Source of the DNA: Adiantum capillus-veneris
Lineage: Eukaryota > Streptophyta > Polypodiopsida > Polypodiales > Pteridaceae
DNA: 64,000 nucleotides
NCBI GenBank assembly: GCA_014529385.2
Contig: CM043967.1
Span: forward strand, 80,922,278 to 80,986,277
Direction of reading: 5' to 3'
Shown here: one piece after another, positions 58,001 to 64,000 of the stretch
Layout: each line of letters starts with the position of its first letter
Position numbering within the stretch: position 1 is the stretch's first letter
Position numbers and translations under genes: made by a program
Notes under the pieces: generated by a model
Seen by the model: only the letters and a program-made list of their open reading frames with translations
The model's database searches: none
What the model was told of the DNA's origin: nothing

Positions 58001-58660
58001 TGTCAACTCTCCGGTGTAGGGTTCTTCACATCTATAATAGAGATCTTGCTCCCCATTATTATATTTGTATAGCCCCACATAGATGTTATCAGTGTTGATC
58101 CTTGTAGTTTCATTCTCTCTTCTTAACCTCGCATTAGGGAAGTTCATTATTGGTGCTTTCTCCTCGAGTTCTTCATCTATTTTGGCTTTGGTGCCCATCA
58201 ATCCCCACTTGTCCACAATGTTAGGGTTTAGGACTACCAAGTACATGGTACCCTCGTCATCTAGATATCTATCTCCGCTATAGCTCACAGGCACTAAGTC
58301 CTTGAACTCACTAGGTCTATCTTCTATCTTTACACAATAGCGGTCCATTCCATCTTTGTAGATCTTGGCACCTTGCTCATTGTCGTACTGGTATTTTATG
58401 AACAATAGCTTCATGGTGGCGGAAGGGTTTGATGATCCTGCTGCCATATTTTCTCTGTTGTTCAGGTTCAAGTGTTCCAAGTTTTCGGTGAAAATCTCGT
58501 AAGATCTCTCCGAAGAAGTATCAGAGACACTTCCTTCAAAGATCAGCTCTAATGGTTGCACCCAACTTTGGTTTACACTTCCCTCGGTTGATATGGCACT
58601 TGCTGGTTCCCCTTGTTTTGGTTGATTATTCCGGAGATTCCTGCCCGATCTCAAATTCAT
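55061..58660 (-). CDS. Copy A gag, about 1,200 residues
   Basis: The first in-frame ATG (58660) opens 'MNLRSGRNLRNNQ', a common start of plant gypsy gag; upstream the frame is open only from non-ATG codons. The capsid-like gag core lies around 57500-57050 ('KYGGSGDPYAHVSLFKQV', 'EGTALTWFQPMNIGGFHD', 'FAEEFSKRGIKHNTVSQIY', 'LRFKQYIERCPVRE'). A Pro-rich stretch follows, then two zinc knuckles 'CYKCGGDHLMNVCP' and 'CTECGVTHFIEDCP' (about 56275-56165), then a charged Glu/Lys-rich C-terminal third. At about 1,200 residues it is two to three times the usual Ty3/gypsy gag. It stops at TAG 55063-55061, one frame off from pol. Confidence 0.88.
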   Translation of the reverse strand: MNLRSGRNLRNNQPKQGEPASAISTEGSVNQSWVQPLELIFEGSVSDTSSERSYEIFTENLEHLNLNNRENMAAGSSNPSATMKLLFIKYQYDNEQGAKIYKDGMDRYCVKIEDRPSEFKDLVPVSYSGDRYLDDEGTMYLVVLNPNIVDKWGLMGTKAKIDEELEEKAPIMNFPNARLRRENETTRINTDNIYVGLYKYNNGEQDLYYRCEEPYTGELTNKKRLYVFTYTEGSEVKIAAYDTYGRQYSTMGKKELEGYTYFGGPLHQYYVTSSSHRPAPTTGVQNSMTTGGQRTQVADSFSQPWDSKLGPMGSLHSRESMETNRGSAVPIPTYTTPGPRFEAEPSHLPPSSRFRAGEPTRVTHEVHDARESFSWDTGAMRLVADHRRMRPSQVAKCMPKKYGGSGDPYAHVSLFKQVLRAEQITDFHTQYEGFGLTLEGTALTWFQPMNIGGFHDIDHLLREFAEEFSKRGIKHNTVSQIYAFKQREHEKVKEASLRFKQYIERCPVRERPQDDRLSVLFIEGLRNDTLKKDLHLKACTSFEQVMREALYLVDNCTVYGEVSADTDFASSSSSSVASETTTKKNVQTTTMPNVEQMIEDALKRMAPYQKPLPKTLKWCAIEQKWTNHPTEECYYNKGYVRERQYAPPAQLAPPQIHPVPRYPTGSVPGPMGIERPQPVLGQQPPLPGARPVGIRYAPTLENQEEQALVPVQAYYEESGAHMSPTVYYPPEEPKQPEPWGMMGNVGTPIVTSASDEERYNMDARTLMFIAHGGLAGQRPSYPQRTNQMGPRPALGPCYKCGGDHLMNVCPHTEIIRINAYCTECGVTHFIEDCPKNPNKVQKTTLNMLETIPTSSGSENETLIPTQVVTRAQAKKTTREPENGKLATEVVSQGPRSQKNTWKARKARMKLRKEREDAILAEELKQTKARLEKLESQNEKREMSPERTKQKSIKETTSLSSGGSVLVDKVHEPLDALMRAYEARLKNNQTQEQRWMTYPNAELEKQRLEMCQRMIETAQALLEPPKETMNCGKGNPIQQETIVSRVAEKTPSAQKPEDTHKDDRIVLNTTDQEIESFHPVIQRIYGKDEDYNEFWKQVREANFANELSCQANETNWEKDIRNPPIVEFEAGSQVDLDLQSYWGDGGSVRTMESKPHSLKTLPSYLGEYEAKSEIRALPSRKISSEKVMDSQGLIEILSTH

Positions 58661-60069
58661 CAATTCCCCTAAAGGACTGTAACTTTTCCGTCTCGGCAAT
58701 TTGTTTTCCCCAAGTTTTTGTGGTTAGAATTGATCCAAACTGACTGATACTTGGTCAATTGTTTAATCTTGTCAGTTGGACAACTTCTGTTTCATCAAGT
58801 GAGAATTTTGTTACTGTTATGCTGAAAAAGACATTATACGCGTATGATGTCTTTTTTCACAGATTTTGACTATTTTGGTTATGCTCACTCTCAGTGGCCC
58901 CTTTATGCTCTGTTCACTCACAAAATTCAGTTTGAACTCTGTTTGAGCAAGTTATAGCTAATTTAGGCTTTTCTTGGCAATTTTCCGCTTTTGACTTCTT
59001 TTTTGGGTCAATTGTGATCCAAATGGGATGAAACTTGAAATATAACCTTTAGACAGCTATTACAATGGATCTGTGTTAGCAAAGTATCAAAATATGTCCA
59101 AAATTAGGTCAAAGACATCATACGCGTATGATGTCTTTTTCATCAATTTGGGTCCAAACTTGATATTTATGCTTCCAACAGTGATTGTAACAATCTTGTC
59201 AGGTCAGATATAAAAAAAAAGCAGTGGATGTGCCAAAAGACATTATATGCGTATAATGTCTTTTGTCCCAGATTTTGACTATTTTTGGTTTTAAGCCTTC
59301 TCCAATGTTTATAATTGAGTTTCAAGTGTTTTTGTCAGGTTTGAATGTAAAAACAAGATTTGAATCCAAAATTTCCTATTCTTTGCGTTTCTTGGACTCC
59401 GACTTGTCTTTTTGGGTTTCTTTGAGTGTTAATGTTCTTGTTTTAAGTTGATCTTAGGGTAAAACCCCCCTTCTAAACACTCTGGCAATGTCAAATTTTC
59501 AATTTTAGTCTCTGTTTAGGTCCTAAGACATCATACGCGTATGATGTCTAAAGTTGCAGATTTCCAGTTTTTCAGCACAGAACTCTTCCAATAGCTCTTT
59601 TAAGTGCTCAGCAACAATCAGTTACACAGAAAATTTTTCTGAACTTTGTTTATTGCATATTTCACTACCAAAGCGACTTTTTCAGTGATCTAACATGCAA
59701 TCAAACACCTCAAGCAAATAGAACACCAATTGATAGCTCTAGATCAAGATCAAATCAGGCCCTACCTAAGCTACTTCTAATCATAAAATGGATTTTTTGC
59801 AATTGAAAATATAAAGAGATTTACTACCACACAAGGAGTAGCAAATGCTTTTTATGTCAACAACCACTTAAACACCATAAAAAACAATCTAATCTAAGCT
59901 AAACTAAAAATACTGTCAACACGGAAGACCCAGGAATACCCCACTTCCTAGTATCTCTCGAGACTTTCGGAGTCCACCACTCCTAGATCTTTTCTAACTA
60001 AAGTATACAAAGTAGTTTATCCGACTCACCTCGTAGGATTAGTCTAAGGTCACCTACTTAGGGCTCTCG
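58661..60069 (-). promoter_or_regulatory. Copy A leader with four 22-bp palindromes
   Basis: Palindromes with half-site GACATCATACG facing its reverse complement: 58830-58851 (one non-pairing position), 59114-59135 (perfect, extends to 28 bp with flanking A/T), 59239-59260 (carries T/A at the pair that is C/G in the perfect copies; one other mismatch) and 59527-59548 (perfect). Spacing is 284, 125 and 288 bp. 'cagattttgactatttt' follows copies one and three. No protein is encoded. By position this would be the 5' untranslated RNA of the genomic transcript. Confidence 0.9.
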
Positions 60070-60087
60070 TCCCCGGCAGCGGCGCCA
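60070..60087 (-). promoter_or_regulatory. Primer binding site for tRNA-Asp
   Basis: Plus strand 'tccccggcagcggcgcca' equals the 3' end of plant tRNA-Asp with one change (usual GGCAACGG), so the minus strand pairs with that tRNA. It lies two bases from the LTR edge at 60090 and fixes the element on the minus strand. Confidence 0.92.
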
Positions 60088-60089
60088 AA

Positions 60090-61020
60090 TGTTAAGGCGG
60101 TTACGCCGCTAGCGGAAGCTAAATAGCGAGAACTCAACCAACAACAGAATTTGTCAGACGAGGACGGAGCTTGACCCGCAGGCGCATGGAAACAACTAGG
60201 TGGGTGTCAAATCACCTACTCGACCTTCTAATGACAATCACTACTAAGGAAATCAAATCTAAGTTCTAAAACACGCAAGTGACTGAAATCCGTACTACGA
60301 ACGAATGCTATACGAAACAGGATCTAGAATCGTTGAATCGATCTCAAACTCAAGGGGAAGTCTATACACTAGGTAAGAACAACACCCTAAAGACTTGAAC
60401 TGCAAAATCAACCTATAACCACTCCGTGCGGTAAACGCGTATGAAGACAGGCCGAAAAATACAGGTGACCGAAACTTGACCCCGATGGTACTAATGTGTA
60501 GCTCTACTCGTTGTGGTTCTATAGATATGCTGCACGCTCTATTCCGACACACGAGTTGGAAGAAAACTCACACCGAAGCTCGTAGGAACTTACCACACGT
60601 AGAAGCCGATAGCGCGCACTCTTGGTATCTGTGCGTAGCTCTCACCGTTGCTAACACAATGGCGGTGTCGCTTCTCCAATGGCGGCCTCGTAGCTCGCGT
60701 AGCAAGAAGATAAGACTCTCTCTCTCTCTCTCAGACACAATCACGGCGCTCAAAAACTCACTTTGATTAATAATTGAATCTCCTTAGGTTACAAAAACTT
60801 TGGCTTATATACCTCAACCTTGGAGGTGAGAACATCTCTAATTATTTACATCAACAGGTGAAATTACTTCGGGATTACAAGCTGGAAACTCAATTGAGTC
60901 CCGTTACTTAATGAATGGCTCAAATCAAAATTAATGTCGGAAAGACATTTATTACAATCAATGGTTACAAAATGATGAGTGTGAGCAAAAATGTGGGTGT
61001 GATCCTCTGCTGGCTCAACA
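60090..61020 (-). repeat. 5' LTR of copy A (about 931 bp)
   Basis: Inner end on the plus strand TGTTAAGG (60090) abuts the primer site. The outer end is proposed at CTCAACA (61020), giving inverted TGTTRAG ends. On the minus strand GGTATATAAGCC (about 60818-60807) is a good TATA box, with CT-rich sequence downstream. A half palindrome 'acgcgtatgaagac' at about 60429-60442 resembles the leader palindrome. The outer end is less certain than the inner. Confidence 0.75.
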
Positions 61021-61079
61021 GTATGTGTGTGTAAGTAAGCGCTTGTGTGTGTATGGAAAGAGAAAGAGAGATAACTGAA

Positions 61080-61100
61080 CACACACACACACACACACAC

Positions 61101-61139
<39 letters not shown>
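61080..61139. repeat. Compound (AC)n(GA)n microsatellite
   Basis: About 24 bp AC then about 38 bp GA on the plus strand, continuing into the dispersed repeat at 61130. Confidence 0.95.
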
Positions 61140-61140
<1 letters not shown>

Positions 61141-61315
61141 CTTGAGGAGAGGGAGAGGGTGGTGCCAAGGGGGGGCGGCCCTTGCTGTGAGCGCATGAGC
61201 AAGGAGGGGGGGTGGCAGCAGTGCAGGGAGAAAAAAATGTTTTTTTAAAAAACTCAAATAATGCTTCCCCTGAGTGGGGCTCGTTCCCACGGCCATGGCT
61301 CCGAAAGCCGGCCAT
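61130..61315. repeat. Dispersed ~200-bp repeat, partner at 33262-33480
   Basis: Shares the ordered blocks listed for the 33-kb copy. It ends near 61315, where LINE ORF1 sequence begins. Confidence 0.85.
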
Positions 61316-61318
61316 CAA

Positions 61319-63808
61319 TGCATCGCAAGTCATATGAGGAGAGGAATAAGAAAAACAAGGAGATCTCTCATGGAGAAAATTTGTTCAAGGAGGAGGCAAG
61401 TCTCTTGAACAAATAGGAATGTATAACCTATGAGGTTGAGTTACAATTGAAAGTATGCTTATGGAATTGCAATGGATACACATAGAATGCAGGAGTTGAC
61501 ATTGATGAACTAATAAGCAAATCCGATGTTATACTTCTTGTTGAAACTTGGGAGAATGATGCACAAAGGATTAACGGGTTAGATGATTACAATGTACATT
61601 CATTGATGTAGTCAAAGAATCTCAAGTAACAAAGAGGGCAAGGAGGGGTAACATGTATGGTTAAGAAAGGATTGGAAGATTTTGTAGCAATTGTGATAGA
61701 TGACAAGCACAAATGTTATGCATGGCTGAAAATTATGATACCAAAAAGAGCACACATTTTTGTAGCCAATTGTTACATTCCTCATCATGATTCCCCCTTT
61801 TATGTTTGCATAAATAGAGATCATCCATTTTTTTTTATTTAGAGGAGGAAATTGCTTAAAAGGTGATGTTATTGTCTTTGGGGTTATGAATGCTCGTACA
61901 AAAACATTGCAACATGATACTCAATTGTATTTGATATGTCATACATTTCAAGGGAGTTGGACAAAATTCACTTGTATGATCGTACTTCAATGGATGAGAA
62001 AGAGCACGATTACTATGGAAAGTTACTTTTAAACGCGTAATAGCACGGGTATGCTCAATGCCAATGGTGTATCTTTGCGGAGTGTAAGCGATGGATTTAC
62101 ACGTAGAAAACATAATGGGGATAGTGTGATTGACTATATGCTACTCTCCGAAGCCATCATGTATCGCATAAATAGGTTTATGCTTGGCTAATGGACCCCG
62201 GAATTAGACCATCGGACCTCATGTATTGACCTTGCATGTGGAGAAGTAATTAAGCATGATAATCTCGGCCAAAGAGAAGCAAAGTTATCACTATGTATGG
62301 ATTTCAAACGAGCACCTATGTATATTGAAATGGTTGAGCGAAAGTTATGGATGAAAAAGCTTCAATATGATGCACATTTAGAAACTAAATGGGAAGCTTT
62401 CAAGAAAACTATTTGTTCTTGTGCCAAAGAATGCTTTGCCATAAAGCATGTCCATGGTATCAACAAAGATAGATCATGTAAAAGATGGTTTGATAAAGAA
62501 TGTCAAGATGCTCAAAAGTCCTTGGTTGATAAAGCTTGATGCAACTATGGACAAAGACAACTATAAAAGTCATTTGCATACATACAAGGAATTGATTTAA
62601 AAGAGAAGACGATGGGAAGTAAAGCATGGATTTTTTCAAGTCCAAGAAAAGGCACATACATGTGGAAGATTTTGGGGAACCTTGAGAGGCAAGCAAGTTG
62701 AGAGTTTTGGTAACTTGAGTCTTGTGGATATGTACACACATTGTAGGCAACTATATAAGCATTCAAATGCTGGATATGGTTCAATCTCATGTATTCCCCC
62801 TTTTTTTACTATTAAGAATGTATGCGGTGGGCTCAAAAATTTGGCCACTCGCAAAGCGGGAGATCTTCAAGGTATCAAGACAAAAATGATTAAATGGATG
62901 GGAGATTTTTCAAATGAATGGATGTGTGACATGTTCAACCTTGCACTTCAACATGGTATGCCTTATGATTGGAGTACTAATTGAGTCAAGCCTTTGCATA
63001 AAGGAGGGGATGTAAAAATTAACTACCGGACTATAATGATTGGGTCTCTTATGGAAAAGTTGTTTGGGTGCATAATAGAGATAAAATTGAGTGATTGGAT
63101 TGAAGAGAATGAAAAGCGTGCAAGAGGACAAACGAATTTTTGTCGATGCCATAGCACCATTGATAATCTTTTCACTCTTCGTGTTCTCATGGAGAAAAGT
63201 CAATTGAAAGGCAAGCAATTGTATTGTTGCTTTGTGGACCTTAAGAAAGCCTTTGATATGATTCCACGCAACAATTTGTGGAGAAGGATGGAAGAACTCC
63301 AAGTGCCAAGTGAGTTTATGCTAGCGGTTTCTCAAATCTATGAGAAGGTGATGTGTCAATTGCACATGGGAAAAGGAATTTCAAAAATTTTGCAAGCACT
63401 ATTGGGGTTAAACAAGGATGTCCGTTGTCACTAACTCTCTTTGGTCTATGCATCGATCAATTGGAACAAATGATACTTAACTTTATGCAAGAAGAAGGCA
63501 TTGCAGAGGTCACTATTTGCAACGTGGTAATCATGCTTTTGTTGCATGCAGATGATGTAGTGCTTCTAGCACACACTTTAGAGGATGCACAAAAGCTCAT
63601 GGTTGTACTTGAGAACTTTTGCTTGCATAGTGGGCTGATTGTGAATGAATCCAAAACAAAGTTTATGCTTGTGGAAACCAACTATAAGGGGAATCCATGC
63701 ATTGTGTACAACAACGAGACACTTGAAGTTGTTGAGATCTTTAAGTACCTTGGCCTTGAGGTTCCGGCCAATCACAATTCACAAGTGCATGAATGTGCTA
63801 TGTCATAA
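61319..63808 (+). pseudogene. LINE copy truncated at both ends
   Basis: Starts in the last 40 codons of ORF1 ('KSYEERNKKNKEISHGENLF', then a stop), followed by ORF2 from about 61449 ('LKVCLWNCNGYT', 'VILLVETWENDAQRI', 'CYAWLKIMIP', 'FVANCYIPHHDSPF'). Endonuclease and RT follow with many stops and frameshifts. RT shows 'GVKQGCPLSLTLFGLC', and the catalytic box reads 'LLLHADDVVLLAHT' (Tyr to His). It stops abruptly after 'VPANHNSQ' at about 63785, so the 3' part was removed by a later event. It preserves the Tyr codon that is a stop in the 41.5-kb copy. Confidence 0.9.
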
Positions 63809-64000
63809 AATCTAATATCTAGCTAACCCAAATGATTTTTTCTCATATTAAACTGATCATTTAATGTGGGAGAATAATCAGGAACAAGAGTTAGAATAGA
63901 GACATGTGCTTCCGGACCTATCTCAGCAGGGGAGCAAAAGGAAAGATGGTTGCATCTCAATAGTGGTCCTAAAGGAGATGGTCTACCAAAGAGTAATGTG
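63809..64000. other. Unassigned window end
   Basis: Non-coding sequence that cuts off the LINE. 'gtctaccaaagagtaatgtg' at the very end is similar to 'gtctaccaaagggtagtgag' at 6172-6191. Confidence 0.4.

Larger units (their letters stand above)
49027..61020 (-). mobile_element. Giant Ty3/gypsy retrotransposon copy A (5' LTR to pol end)
   Basis: Order on the minus strand: 5' LTR (61020-60090), tRNA-Asp primer site (60087-60070), 1.4-kb leader with four palindromes, gag (58660-55061), PR1-RT (to 53112, then a stop), RT-RNase H-duplicated integrase zinc units (52926-50959), integrase core-PR2 (50953-49385), then a W-x-P-K tail to 49049. Internal length is about 11 kb. The coding chain is broken by one TGA, one TAG and two or three single-base shifts, far fewer than in any other gypsy copy here. 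No 3' LTR was found. Athila/Tat-like features are the tRNA-Asp primer site and no chromodomain. Confidence 0.9.

Noticed and set aside
58840-59548. Palindromes as simple MluI-type or AT palindromes arising by chance
   Set aside because: Four 22-bp near-perfect copies with the same half-site and two equal spacings are far beyond chance, so I kept them as a finding.
60070-60090. tRNA-Asp gene-like sequence
   Set aside because: Only the last 18 bases of the tRNA match and they abut an LTR edge; it is the complement of a primer binding site, not a gene.

Overview
The window is nuclear DNA of a land plant, probably a large repeat-rich genome; a fern or other non-angiosperm is plausible but cannot be decided here. 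The evidence is the 5' half of a spliced NOT4 (CCR4-NOT ubiquitin ligase) gene, plant-type LTR retrotransposons primed by tRNA-Asp or initiator tRNA-Met, chromodomain and dual-RNase H Ty3/gypsy pol remains, a telo-box-like motif and no bacterial gene organisation. Almost everything else is retroelement DNA in several layers, with many long (GA)n and (CA)n(GA)n tracts.

Layout. 1-2.4 kb: non-coding DNA with a Ty1/copia protease scrap. 2.5-5.4 kb (minus): NOT4-like gene, seven coding exons resolved, 3' part not found. 8.35-13.97 kb: a complete, young non-autonomous LTR element with 163-bp LTRs, a 5-bp target duplication and no recognisable protein. 16.0-16.7 kb (minus): 3' end of a chromovirus whose LTR is related to that element. 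18.3-21.5 kb (plus): badly decayed chromovirus. 22.0-23.1 kb: 5'-truncated LINE. 23.4-29.2 kb: rearranged copy 'B' of a giant Ty3/gypsy family (gag and leader minus, 3' pol tail plus). 29.3-38.3 kb: LINE and gypsy scraps, microsatellites and a foldback region. 38.4-42.7 kb (minus): nearly intact LINE with an animal-L1-like ORF1. 44.0-47.8 kb (minus): Tat-like pol with two RNase H domains. 49.0-61.0 kb (minus): giant Ty3/gypsy copy 'A' with 5' LTR, tRNA-Asp primer site, 1.4-kb leader, 1.2-kb-codon gag and pol. 61.3-63.8 kb (plus): third LINE copy.

The most unusual system is the giant Ty3/gypsy family of copies A and B. Its pol carries one retropepsin before reverse transcriptase and a second retropepsin after integrase, followed by tandem W-x-P-K motifs. 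Its integrase zinc-binding (H-x6-H, C-x2-C) unit is tandemly duplicated. Its leader carries 22-bp palindromes at about 285-bp spacing. Copy B keeps the palindrome length and spacing but has a different palindrome sequence. Gag would build the particle, PR1/PR2 would process the polyprotein, RT-RNase H would copy the RNA from a tRNA-Asp primer, and integrase would insert it. The leader palindromes are candidate RNA dimerisation, packaging or protein-binding sites.

Host-gene content is limited to NOT4 plus one uncertain exon-like stretch near 37.2-37.6 kb. No tRNA, rRNA or CRISPR features were seen.
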